DNA of 37,201 nucleotides, taken from assembly GCA_002794035.1 (NCBI GenBank), contig PCXQ01000004.1, positions 251,064-288,264 on the forward strand, in the 5' to 3' direction. The DNA comes from Candidatus Yanofskybacteria bacterium CG10_big_fil_rev_8_21_14_0_10_36_16 (GTDB taxonomy: Bacteria; Patescibacteriota; Minisyncoccia; 2-02-FULL-40-12; IGHO2-01-FULL-4-A). A program made the translations under genes and the position numbers. Shown here in pieces: positions 29,997-37,201 of the stretch (its first letter is position 1; every line of letters starts with the position of its first letter). The notes below the pieces were generated by a model. The model did no database searches, was not told the DNA's origin, and saw nothing but the letters and a program-made list of their open reading frames with translations.

Positions 29997-32213
29997 ATGA
30001 AGATAATAAAAAAAGAACATGGTCCAGTAGTTTACATAAGCTCATATCCGCCTAGAGAGTGCGGTATTGCAACCTTCACACAAGATCTGGCAATAGCTTT
30101 TGATAAAAAATACAACCCTGTTATACGAACAGGTGTTATTGCTTTGAACGAAAGACCGACTACTTTTTATAATTACAACCCAAAAGTTTGGGGCTATGTT
30201 GTAGCAAGCGAAATAAATGACTACGTAGCTCTTGCCAAAGAACTCAACCACAATAAAAAAATTAAAGTTGTTAACATCCAGCATGAATTCGGATTATTTG
30301 GCGGAAGCTGGGGTGATTATATTGTTCCATTCCTACAAGTAATAGAGAAGCCAGTTGTCATAACTCTCCACTCTGTATTGCCCAACCCTGATGACCACCT
30401 TAAAAAGACAATGGAGTTAATAGCCAGAAATGCCGAGGCGCTTATTGTTATGAACCAATTATCAAAAGAAACCCTTGAATCTGACTACGACATCCCCGGG
30501 AGAAAAATCTTTCTAGTTCCTCACGGCATCCCGCAAACATCTTTTGAATCTACTGAAAAATCTAAAGAGCAATACGGACTTCAAGGCAAAACTGTTCTTT
30601 CTACTTTTGGACTATTAAGCCCAAATAAGGGAGTAGAGCACACCATAAGAGCACTACCTCCTATCGTTAAAAAACACCCAAACCTAATTTATCTGGTTTT
30701 GGGCATAACACACCCTATCGTTAGGGGACACAGCGGAGAATCATACAGAAACTTTCTCATGAAAGAGGTTAAAAAATTAAAACTTGAAAACAATGTTAAG
30801 TTTTACAACAAATATCTTACGCTTGAGGAAATAGTAGATTACTTAAAGGCAACAGATATATATATTTGTTCAGCCAATGATGTCGGCCAATCGGTTAGCG
30901 GAACCCTATCTTACGCAATGGGCTGCGGCAGACCCATTGTAAGCACTAGGTCAGTTTATGCAAAATATTTAATAAATAAGGATAGTGGCATACTTGTTAA
31001 CCCGGGTAAGCACAGAGAAATATCAAGGGCAATTTTGAAACTTCTCTCTGACCCAAAAAGATTAAAAGAAATGAACAAAGAGGCTTATGAGATAACCCGA
31101 CCAATGACATGGCCGAATGTTGCTACTTCTTATTTTAAAATTTACAAAAAATTTGCAGACCTGGAGCCTGAAGAAAACAAACTGCCAGAAATAAACCTAG
31201 GCCACACAATGCACTTAACAGACAAATTTGGTATGATACAATTTGCCAAATACAGCAAGCCAGAGCTTCGTCACGGTTATACCCTCGATGACAACGCCAG
31301 AGCACTCATTGCAGCAGCTATGTATTATGAAATTGAACCAAAGCCAGAAACTCTAAAGCTAATCAAAACATACTTAAAATTTATAAAATATGTTCAAAGA
31401 GGTAGTGGGACTTTTGCAAACGTAGTATCAAGGCACAAAAATAAAGACAGGGCAAAAGATGAGGATGTTCAAGGCAGAGCAGTGTGGGCGCTTGGCTATA
31501 TATCCTCATGTAATTTTCTACCCGAAGAAATAAGGGACAGAGCCGAAACCATGCTAGACAAAATCATTCCTCACGCCAACAACCTTGAGTCACCAAGGGC
31601 TATGGCTTTTTCAATGGTAGGCCTATATCATTACATGAAAAGATACCCACAAAAAACAGCTAGGATTATATTCTCTGATCTAGCTGAAACTTTATTTAAA
31701 CAATATAAAAAACATTCTACTCATGATTGGAAATGGTTTGAAAATTATTTTACATATTCAAATAGTAAATTAGCTGAGGTTATGTTTTATGCTTATGAAG
31801 TAACGGGGAAAAAGAAGTTCCTTAAGGTAGCAAAAGAATCATTGGCTTTCCTTAGTCAGGTAACAACAGAGAAAAATGGCCAATACTGGCCCATTGGACA
31901 AAATGGCTGGTACTTCAAGAATAAACAACGGTCATTCTTTGACCAACAGCCAGAGGACACAGCATCAATGGTACAAACAAAGGTTGTTGCATACGAAACA
32001 ACAAAAAACAAACGATATCTTCAAGAAGCATTTTCAATATTTAACTGGTTTTTAGGTAAAAATCACCTTGGCCAAATGGTATATGATGAAACAACCGGCG
32101 GATGCTATGACGGCATACATCAAAACCGCATTAACCTTAACCAGGGAGCAGAATCAACCGTATCGTATTTACTGGCAAGATTAGCACTAGAAAAATACAA
32201 AAAGAAAGTTTAA
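29997..32213 (+). CDS. GT4 glycosyltransferase fused to an alpha/alpha-toroid domain
   Basis: This gene encodes 738 residues. Residues 1-390 are a GT-B GT4 enzyme: YPPRECGIATFTQDLA, IQHEFGLFGG, LLSPNKGVEHTIRAL and the donor site CSANDVGQSVSGTLSYAMGCGRP (291-313). The second Glu of the usual E-x7-E is replaced by Ser305, as in the SGTLAYA group of GT4 proteins. Residues 400-738 form an (alpha/alpha)6-like toroid (HGYTLDDNARALIAA, WFENYFTYSNSKLAEVM, QQPEDTASMVQTKVV). It is probably an intracellular glycan synthase with a partner glycan-binding or hydrolytic domain. It is encoded 12 bp after GH130 and 50 bp before another toroid glycosidase. Confidence 0.8.
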   Translation: MKIIKKEHGPVVYISSYPPRECGIATFTQDLAIAFDKKYNPVIRTGVIALNERPTTFYNYNPKVWGYVVASEINDYVALAKELNHNKKIKVVNIQHEFGLFGGSWGDYIVPFLQVIEKPVVITLHSVLPNPDDHLKKTMELIARNAEALIVMNQLSKETLESDYDIPGRKIFLVPHGIPQTSFESTEKSKEQYGLQGKTVLSTFGLLSPNKGVEHTIRALPPIVKKHPNLIYLVLGITHPIVRGHSGESYRNFLMKEVKKLKLENNVKFYNKYLTLEEIVDYLKATDIYICSANDVGQSVSGTLSYAMGCGRPIVSTRSVYAKYLINKDSGILVNPGKHREISRAILKLLSDPKRLKEMNKEAYEITRPMTWPNVATSYFKIYKKFADLEPEENKLPEINLGHTMHLTDKFGMIQFAKYSKPELRHGYTLDDNARALIAAAMYYEIEPKPETLKLIKTYLKFIKYVQRGSGTFANVVSRHKNKDRAKDEDVQGRAVWALGYISSCNFLPEEIRDRAETMLDKIIPHANNLESPRAMAFSMVGLYHYMKRYPQKTARIIFSDLAETLFKQYKKHSTHDWKWFENYFTYSNSKLAEVMFYAYEVTGKKKFLKVAKESLAFLSQVTTEKNGQYWPIGQNGWYFKNKQRSFFDQQPEDTASMVQTKVVAYETTKNKRYLQEAFSIFNWFLGKNHLGQMVYDETTGGCYDGIHQNRINLNQGAESTVSYLLARLALEKYKKKV

Positions 32214-32263
32214 ATTAAAAAAATAATTTTATAATTTTATTAAATTAATGTTACAATTCTAAA

Positions 32264-33469
32264 ATGAATTCTATTGTTGATACAACTTATGACAAAGCAC
32301 TAAGAGCCGTTGAGTCGTGCATACGCGACGTTGGTTTTTGGGCTTCTGGATTACCTGGGGGGTATGAATCAATTTGGGCTAGGGATAGCATGATAACCTC
32401 TCTTGGAGCCTCAACAGTCGGAAGTGAATCTGAAAATACCGAGTCTTTCCAAAAAATAAGAAAAAAATTCAAAGAAGCATTTAAAAAAAGCATTGAAACA
32501 TTAAGCGAACACCAAACAGAGCTGGGACAAATACCAAACAATGTTGGTTCATGGAATGAAGAACGACAGTCTGATATTACATATAACACAATTGATTCAA
32601 ATCTTCTCTATATTATAGGCCACAATACCTACGTCAAAGCATATAACGACAACACCCTGCTTCAAAAATACGATAGAAACATTAAGAAAGCCCTGTTGTG
32701 GCTTCAATATCAGGACCCCAATGAAGACAAACTCCTTGTACAATTGCCAACGACAGACTGGCAAGATGCTTTTCCCCATAAGTACGGTCATACTATTAAT
32801 ACTCAAGCACTTTACTATGGTGTTTTAAAAATTCTAAATAAAAACAGAGAAGCGGAACACATAAAACAGGTAGTAAATGGTGAAACAAAAAAATACTTAT
32901 CATTATATGATGAGGAAAAAGGATTCTACCTGCCTTTTGCCTGGAAAACTCACGGACCGGAATATCGCGAACAAGGCAATTGGTTTGATACTCTGGGCAA
33001 TTTACTTGCAATAATCACAGGCCTCGCGACACCAAAAATAACTAACGAAATACTTGATTATATTAAAAAAGAAGAAATAGCAAAACCATTTCCTTGTAGA
33101 TCAGTTCACCCGCCCATCAAGCCCGGTGACGAATTTTGGTTTGATTATTATAAGGCATCAGATGCTGGAGAACCTTATGCTTACTTAAATGGGGGAGTAT
33201 GGCCATATATTGGAGGTTTTTATGTGGCAGCACTAGTTAAAGCCGGCAGACAAGAAGAAGCCGAAAAAGAACTTGAGAACCTGGCCAAAGCAAACATGCT
33301 ACCCCAAAAAAAGTCTGATGGCACAATAGAAAAGCACGGCTTCCACGAGTGGATACATGGCCAAACAGGCAAACCCGGACCAAACAGCAACACTTATCAA
33401 GGATGGTCCTGTGGTATGTACTTATTCGCCTACGAATGTATAAAAAGAAAAGAGGTACCGTATTTTTAG
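32264..33469 (+). CDS. GH100/GDE-like (alpha/alpha)6 glycosidase
   Basis: This gene encodes 401 residues. It is a six-hairpin glycosidase with SIWARDSMITSL (37-48), QIPNNVG, YNTIDSNLLYI, LPTTDWQDAFPHK, LNGGVWPYIGGFYVAAL, and a C-terminal HEWIHGQTGKPGPNSNTYQGWSCGMYLFAYECI. These fit the GH100 / amylo-alpha-1,6-glucosidase-like group. A glucan or other alpha-glycoside could be the substrate. A TACAAT element lies only 6 bases before the ATG, so the mRNA may be leaderless. The gene is third in the carbohydrate cluster. Confidence 0.75.
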   Translation: MNSIVDTTYDKALRAVESCIRDVGFWASGLPGGYESIWARDSMITSLGASTVGSESENTESFQKIRKKFKEAFKKSIETLSEHQTELGQIPNNVGSWNEERQSDITYNTIDSNLLYIIGHNTYVKAYNDNTLLQKYDRNIKKALLWLQYQDPNEDKLLVQLPTTDWQDAFPHKYGHTINTQALYYGVLKILNKNREAEHIKQVVNGETKKYLSLYDEEKGFYLPFAWKTHGPEYREQGNWFDTLGNLLAIITGLATPKITNEILDYIKKEEIAKPFPCRSVHPPIKPGDEFWFDYYKASDAGEPYAYLNGGVWPYIGGFYVAALVKAGRQEEAEKELENLAKANMLPQKKSDGTIEKHGFHEWIHGQTGKPGPNSNTYQGWSCGMYLFAYECIKRKEVPYF

Positions 33470-33470
33470 A

Positions 33471-33508
33471 ATAAAAAAACTGTGCAAATAAATGCATAGT
33501 TTTTTTAT
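33471..33508. terminator. Bidirectional terminator between the glycosidase and GT4 genes
   Basis: ATAAAAAAACTGTGCA and TGCATAGTTTTTTTAT form a stem around a 6-base loop, with one mismatch and A- and T-runs on the outside. It serves the convergent genes ending at 33469 and 33527. Confidence 0.85.
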
Positions 33509-33526
33509 TTAGTATTTTTTTAAATT

Positions 33527-34675
33527 TTATTTCAATCTAAATCTCTCTTTCATTATTTTAGTTGCTTTATCTGCTATGTAGTGATACTCGAAGTTGAGAA
33601 CAGCGTGTTTGCGGGCTTGGTGGCCCATTTTTTCACGTAAATTTGGATTTGTTAATAGTAAAAGCAGGTATTTTGCCAATTCATCAACATCGGCACGATA
33701 AGCGAATGTCTTCGGCTTGTCAAAATAAATCTTGTGATCTTCTTCAAAACCCATAAATTTATATGCCCACTCTTCGGTCAAATCAACAGTTGAGGCAACT
33801 TTGGCCAAAAAACCAGTTTCTCCGTGCTTTATTGTTTCTTTGGGACCCATCGCATCAATTGATATTACAGGCTTACCGCAAGCCTGAGCTTCAACCTGTA
33901 TCATACCGAATCCCTCAAGACGGCTCGGTGCAATATATACATCACAAATTGCCAAAAAGTAAGGCATGAATTCAACAGGGAAGGAACCATCAACATAAAC
34001 AACCTTATCTTCCGCATCTTCGCTAATGTCACGGATTAAACGCATCTCGTCTTCGTAATGGTCATCTGCACTTGCTCCCCCCCAAACCTTACAAACATAT
34101 TTCCAGTTTTTAAACTCCTGATTAACTTTTTTCAAAGCCTTAAAAACCTCCTGTGCACCTTTTGATGTTACATCTCCGCCTGCAGTCATAATAACTACCT
34201 CATCCTCTCTGATGCCAAGCAACTCTCTAATTGCCCTTACTTTTGGATGCGTTTTGGGAATAGGCCTGTGGTTGTTGATGTTAAGGCCAATCTGCAAAGT
34301 TTCAAAATTTTTAGTATCTACGCCATCTCTTTCATATGTTTGAGTTACCCAATCACTTGTACTGAACACCAAAGGCAAGGAACTTAAGGTGTCCTGATAA
34401 TTAGCAACCCAACCATTAGCCACAAGCCAGGGGACAGGGGTAACACCCCATACAGCGGGATGCTCAATTATGTCAGGGGTAAAGCTCCACTGACCCACAC
34501 CCAAAGCGACATCAGGATTAAAATTTTTAAATATCCAATTTTTGTGAAACTCCGAACCAGAATTAGCGGGCAAAACCCACTGACCATTTTCTTTCATGCC
34601 ACGATAAAGCATATGACCCTGCATACTAAGACCATCTGGTTCAGGAGGGTAAGCGTATAAGATTACTGTTTTCAT
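33527..34675 (-). CDS. Family 4 glycosyltransferase
   Basis: This gene encodes 382 residues with a GT-B fold. The N-terminal domain starts at MKTVILYAYPPEPDG. The donor-binding C-terminal domain has TAGGDVTSKGAQEVFKAL and APSRLEGFGMIQVEAQACGKPVISID with Glu254 and Glu262 (E-x7-E). The enzyme transfers a sugar from a nucleotide donor; the acceptor is unknown. No membrane segment, so it is cytoplasmic or membrane-associated. No Shine-Dalgarno is present. Its neighbours (GT4-toroid, glycosidase, PIG-L) suggest work on the same glycan. Confidence 0.88.
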   Translation of the reverse strand: MKTVILYAYPPEPDGLSMQGHMLYRGMKENGQWVLPANSGSEFHKNWIFKNFNPDVALGVGQWSFTPDIIEHPAVWGVTPVPWLVANGWVANYQDTLSSLPLVFSTSDWVTQTYERDGVDTKNFETLQIGLNINNHRPIPKTHPKVRAIRELLGIREDEVVIMTAGGDVTSKGAQEVFKALKKVNQEFKNWKYVCKVWGGASADDHYEDEMRLIRDISEDAEDKVVYVDGSFPVEFMPYFLAICDVYIAPSRLEGFGMIQVEAQACGKPVISIDAMGPKETIKHGETGFLAKVASTVDLTEEWAYKFMGFEEDHKIYFDKPKTFAYRADVDELAKYLLLLLTNPNLREKMGHQARKHAVLNFEYHYIADKATKIMKERFRLK

Positions 34676-34708
34676 GTTTTATTATTTGAAAATATTATTT
34701 AATTTAAT

Positions 34709-34849
34709 ATTAATAAACCCAAAGCTCCAACTTCAAAATCCAAATCAAATCCAAAACTTCAAATTTTTAAAAAATAAACACCTTTTAATTGTTTGGGGTT
34801 AATTATTGGTTTGAATTTTAGATTTTAAATTTTAGATTTTAAAGTTTGA
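34709..34849. repeat. AT-rich dispersed repeat, copy 2
   Basis: This resembles 3081-3219 along its length: both have AATCCAAA-type left parts, TTAATTATTGGTT in the middle and TGAATTTTAGATTTT at the right. It sits between the PIG-L and GT4 genes. Confidence 0.6.
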
Positions 34850-34885
34850 TCAATTACTTTAAATAAAAATTATCGGAAAGTATTT

Positions 34886-35497
34886 TTATTTTTTAAACTT
34901 ACAAAATGTTTCAACTGGGTGGCAACTCTTAACTTCAAAGGTGGGCGGTAAAAACCCATAAATATTCTGTATTACATGCAGTTTTTTATTATGTAATTGT
35001 TTGTTTAAATTTACAACAAAATCAGCTCTTTCTTTGTCTGTTACAGCGTATTTTCCGTTTTTTCCCATATTATATGAAAACAAAAACAGATTATCAGCTG
35101 TTAGCTTACCTGACGTAATAAGGTTTTTAACTGCTTTATGAACACCCTTGTGCCTTATATGGCCATATTCGCCATTAACGTTATGCGTAAACAACCATTG
35201 ATATGTTTTGTTTGGTACATATTTTATGATTCTTTTTTCAATCTCGGGCACACTTTGCCTTATGTTCATAATACCCTCATCCTCTAAATCAGATATCATT
35301 CCTTTTGCACCGTAATACCTGCACACCTTTTCGTATTTTGGTGCTCTATCTGGATCGTCTGAACGACACAAGGTAAATATGGTCCAGTTAATTTCCGGAT
35401 ATTTCAATATGGTTCCGCCCATCCATATCAATTCATCGTCGGGATGAGCAACAATAACCAAAGCATTACCCTTATCTAACTTTAATTCCTTAAACAT
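34886..35497 (-). CDS. PIG-L/LmbE-type deacetylase
   Basis: This gene encodes 203 residues. The zinc and catalytic motif AHPDDE (17-22) is followed by TLCRSDDPDRAPKYEKVCRYYGAKG, FTHN (His105), and GHIRHKGVH (His113, His116, His120). These fit the N-acetylglucosaminyl deacetylase family, which removes acetyl from GlcNAc-type sugars. Here it may trim a sugar in the surface or storage glycan made by the neighbouring genes. No Shine-Dalgarno precedes the ATG. Confidence 0.87.
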   Translation of the reverse strand: MFKELKLDKGNALVIVAHPDDELIWMGGTILKYPEINWTIFTLCRSDDPDRAPKYEKVCRYYGAKGMISDLEDEGIMNIRQSVPEIEKRIIKYVPNKTYQWLFTHNVNGEYGHIRHKGVHKAVKNLITSGKLTADNLFLFSYNMGKNGKYAVTDKERADFVVNLNKQLHNKKLHVIQNIYGFLPPTFEVKSCHPVETFCKFKK

Positions 35498-35695
35498 AAA
35501 TTATTACAGCTTATCATTTCGTCTATATTATCTCTCAGAAAAACAAACACAACTTGCCAGCTAACGGATTGCCTTGTTTAATTTTTTTTCAGCTATATTA
35601 ATTTTATTGTGTATAACTAATTTTTTTAAATATCATAATAAAGTTATAATTAAATCAAGAAGTCGATTTTTTATAAATTAAATTAAATTATTTTT

Positions 35696-36352
35696 ATGAG
35701 ACAAGATATTTTGATGATGCCCCTTTGGGCAATAGTAATAGCGCTTGGTATGATGATCGCTACAGTTAATGTAAATATAGGCGACAATGTCACAGCCAAA
35801 ATAAGTGGATCCCAAAAATTTGAGTGTACAACAATACAAAACGGAACGCTACAGACATCAGATGGCAACCTTATTCTCCCAGGATTTGATATGTGGGGGT
35901 ACAATTATCAAGCCCGCATGTTTAACGGTTTTTATTGCGATTCCTATCGCGATGCCGAGTGGTGCCAGCCATATAAAGATGTACAGCTTTCTATGAAGTG
36001 GAATGAAGCTTGGTTATCAAACCAAGACTGCGATAATAATGGACTTCTTGATAGACATTATGGATATGCCAATTACAAAGGTTCAGGCGCATGGCTAACC
36101 AATCACCAAAGTGGAATATATGAGGACAATGATGGGGAAGGATGTTTCTGGAACTACTTCACAAAGATAGTTGCCGCACCCCTAGATGCCCAGCGAGACG
36201 GGGGAGTATGGTACACACCAAGCGGTAAAGAAATAGGAGATGTCATCTGGGGAGAATTTGCCGTAATACAAGAAATATATAACGACAGTTGTGGAGGAGA
36301 GCATGGGGTTCAGTATCTCTCTCCAAATGGACCCGGTTTTGGTAAATTTTAA
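35696..36352 (+). CDS. Secreted cysteine-rich hypothetical protein
   Basis: This gene encodes 218 residues. A signal peptide or anchor (about 7-27) is followed by a secreted domain rich in Trp, Tyr, Gly and Cys: GYNYQARMFNGFYCDSYRDAEWC, MKWNEAWLSNQDCDNNGLLDRHYGYANYKGSGAWLTNHQSGIY, and FWNYFTKIVAAP. The DCDNNGLLDRHYG part looks like a calcium-binding DxDxDG-type loop. I believe similar proteins occur in CPR and DPANN genomes, but their role is unknown. A terminator follows; no Shine-Dalgarno is present. Confidence 0.75.
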   Translation: MRQDILMMPLWAIVIALGMMIATVNVNIGDNVTAKISGSQKFECTTIQNGTLQTSDGNLILPGFDMWGYNYQARMFNGFYCDSYRDAEWCQPYKDVQLSMKWNEAWLSNQDCDNNGLLDRHYGYANYKGSGAWLTNHQSGIYEDNDGEGCFWNYFTKIVAAPLDAQRDGGVWYTPSGKEIGDVIWGEFAVIQEIYNDSCGGEHGVQYLSPNGPGFGKF

Positions 36353-36378
36353 AAAAATTAATTAAATACTAACTGAGC

Positions 36379-36404
36379 AACCATCCCGCCAAAGCGGGAT
36401 GGTT
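36379..36404 (+). terminator. Terminator of the secreted hypothetical gene
   Basis: AACCATCCCGC, CAAA, GCGGGATGGTT then TTAG. Stem of 11 pairs. Confidence 0.8.
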
Positions 36405-36423
36405 TTAGATTCCCAAAACAAAA

Positions 36424-36438
36424 ACCCCTAATAGAGGT
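36424..36438 (-). terminator. Terminator of the zinc-ribbon gene
   Basis: The minus strand reads ACCTCT, ATT, AGGGGT then TTTTGTTTT. It overlaps the end of the gene at 36438. Confidence 0.55.
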
Positions 36439-36626
36439 TAAGTACAATTTAGCATTCTCACATAAGCTCCGCACTTTTTACAATAAATATCTCCCTCTCT
36501 TGATACTTTATCAACATTCCTTACCTCGTGATCCTTAGGTTCAGAACTGCATTTAGGACACAAATTCCATTTTTCTTTCTTTTGATCTTCATTTCCGGGA
36601 ATGTTCCCTGCAAGTATAATTGGCAT
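36438..36626 (-). CDS. Small zinc-ribbon protein
   Basis: This gene encodes 62 residues with two CxxC knuckles: Cys23-Pro-Lys-Cys26 and Cys49-Lys-Lys-Cys52, plus Cys61 near the end. It is a rubredoxin/zinc-ribbon-like fold for metal or nucleic-acid binding. An AAAGGAGG site precedes the ATG. A good promoter (TTGTTT, 17 bp, TATAAT) lies at 36665-36693. Confidence 0.7.
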   Translation of the reverse strand: MPIILAGNIPGNEDQKKEKWNLCPKCSSEPKDHEVRNVDKVSREGDIYCKKCGAYVRMLNCT

Positions 36627-36664
36627 TTCTCTACCTCCTTTTCACTATTAAAAAGAACTATAAG

Positions 36665-36693
36665 ATTATAATATAAACAGTTATGCAAAACAA
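36665..36693 (-). promoter_or_regulatory. Sigma-70 promoter of the zinc-ribbon gene
   Basis: The minus strand reads TTGTTT (36688-36693), a 17-bp spacer and TATAAT (36665-36670). Confidence 0.65.
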
Positions 36694-36728
36694 TGATTCA
36701 CAACATAAAGCAAGCAAAACAAACTGGC

Positions 36729-36772
36729 CACACACATCAAAACCCTCTTTAATGAGGGTTTTGATGTGTGTG
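36729..36772 (-). terminator. Long terminator hairpin after the SemiSWEET-like gene
   Basis: It has 19-bp perfect arms (CACACACATCAAAACCCTC-type sequence) and a 6-base loop. An outer pair (AGCAAGC and GCTTGCT) may extend the structure. Confidence 0.75.
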
Positions 36773-36836
36773 AAGCAACTGCTTGCTGTATATGTTTTAT
36801 AGATATAATACTCCAAAAGAAATTTAATAAATAATT

Positions 36837-37109
36837 TTAATCAATGTAATATTTTTTTGCATATAGCAGATAACTTACAAGAACGATATTAAATAAATAG
36901 TTAATATAAAGAGGGTAATGTGTTATTCCCAACAGCAAATCATCTACAATAATATATGTGAAGGTTAGTAATTCTCCAAAAAACCAAAAAAGTAAGAATA
37001 GCAATGATAAATCTCCTGCCTTTTTTGTTTTCCAAGTTTTTACAACTTGTGGAACCGCGCATATCGCAAACAAAAATGCTCCAAAATAACCTATAATCTG
37101 ATGAACCAT
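36837..37109 (-). CDS. SemiSWEET/PQ-loop membrane protein
   Basis: This gene encodes 90 residues with three predicted membrane helices (about 5-22, 34-55 and 66-83) and the PQ-loop motif VPQVVKTWKTK (19-29), the layout of SemiSWEET sugar transporters. SemiSWEETs work as dimers that carry sugars across the membrane. It may supply sugar to the nearby carbohydrate genes, but it could also be a PQ-loop protein of another function. No Shine-Dalgarno precedes the ATG. Confidence 0.75.
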   Translation of the reverse strand: MVHQIIGYFGAFLFAICAVPQVVKTWKTKKAGDLSLLFLLFWFFGELLTFTYIIVDDLLLGITHYPLYINYLFNIVLVSYLLYAKKYYID

Positions 37110-37134
37110 ATTTTATTTCAATTAAATATTTATC

Positions 37135-37201
37135 TTAATTGGCGGTGTTTTTTGGACGAAGTTCGAACATTCTTTGAGCAAACCCCCAACTAAGGAAGCC
37201 A
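37135..37201 (-). CDS. C-terminal fragment of a gene cut by the window edge
   Basis: A minus-strand frame enters from the right edge and ends with TAA at 37135-37137. It encodes GFLSWGFAQRMFELRPKNTAN. It ends 25 bp before the SemiSWEET-like gene on the same strand. With only 22 codons visible, no family can be named. Confidence 0.35.
   Translation of the reverse strand, partial: GFLSWGFAQRMFELRPKNTAN

Noticed and set aside
37135-37201. tRNA at the right edge because of GTTCGAAC
   Set aside because: No cloverleaf can be drawn with the bases available; the sequence reads better as the end of a protein-coding frame.
1-37201. CRISPR array or restriction-modification or toxin-antitoxin system
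   Set aside because: No regularly spaced repeats, no Cas, methylase or restriction proteins, and no recognisable toxin-antitoxin pair. The NYN protein is PIN-like but has no antitoxin partner beside it in the same transcript.

Overview
The window looks like a chromosomal segment of a low-GC, compact Patescibacteria/CPR bacterium. The basis is gene content and style: short intergenic spaces, AT-rich sequence, core genes next to CPR-style hypothetical membrane or secreted proteins, and many core genes with no Shine-Dalgarno (SD) sequence. No rRNA, tRNA, CRISPR array, transposase or phage gene is visible. The placement is inferred from family resemblance; no search was run.

Layout. 1-1.4 kb: small hypothetical genes and strong hairpins. 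1.5-10 kb (minus strand): a membrane GT2 glycosyltransferase, then replication and repair genes: holA-like DNA polymerase III delta, a DUF3048 protein, mutM/fpg, an M48-like membrane protease, polA and tsaE. 10.1-15.9 kb (minus): a GC-rich glycine-zipper exported protein, endonuclease IV (nfo), an exported VWFA-related protein, an exported small protein, a 609-residue lipoprotein, and a yraN gene with a palindromic in-frame insert. 16.1-18.9 kb: two tiny membrane proteins, a tandem winged-helix/coiled-coil DNA-binding protein flanked by an identical 31-bp repeat, and a LysM-M23 peptidase. 19-25.7 kb (minus): comM, a DksA/TraR-type protein, a 600-bp gene-free stretch with RNA-like structure, a 623-residue single-pass membrane protein and pnp. 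25.9-28.7 kb: a coiled-coil protein, a NYN-domain protein, a 61-residue protein, rpsO and a Xer recombinase. 28.9-35.5 kb: a carbohydrate cassette (GH130 phosphorylase-like protein, GT4 fused to an alpha/alpha toroid, GH100/GDE-like glycosidase, GT4, PIG-L deacetylase). 35.7-37.2 kb: a secreted hypothetical protein, a zinc-ribbon protein, a SemiSWEET-like protein and the tail of one more gene.

Most interesting signals. (1) Five palindromes of the form T(G/A)TTTC-N4-GAAACA lie between 16.4 and 19.3 kb. The best matches the canonical ParB site parS at 14 of 16 positions, so this may be a chromosome-segregation centromere. (2) There are two sharply different modes of gene start. Hypothetical and exported genes have a strong AGGAGG SD, often with a canonical sigma-70 promoter; core genes have no SD, and several look leaderless. 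(3) Hairpin or AT-rich repeat elements appear to have entered the coding sequence of yraN, tsaE and the end of fpg. (4) The GH130/GT4-toroid/glycosidase cassette may make and recycle a mannose-containing glycan. (5) A structured-RNA candidate lies at 21.2-21.5 kb, and a long hairpin lies between pnp and the next gene.
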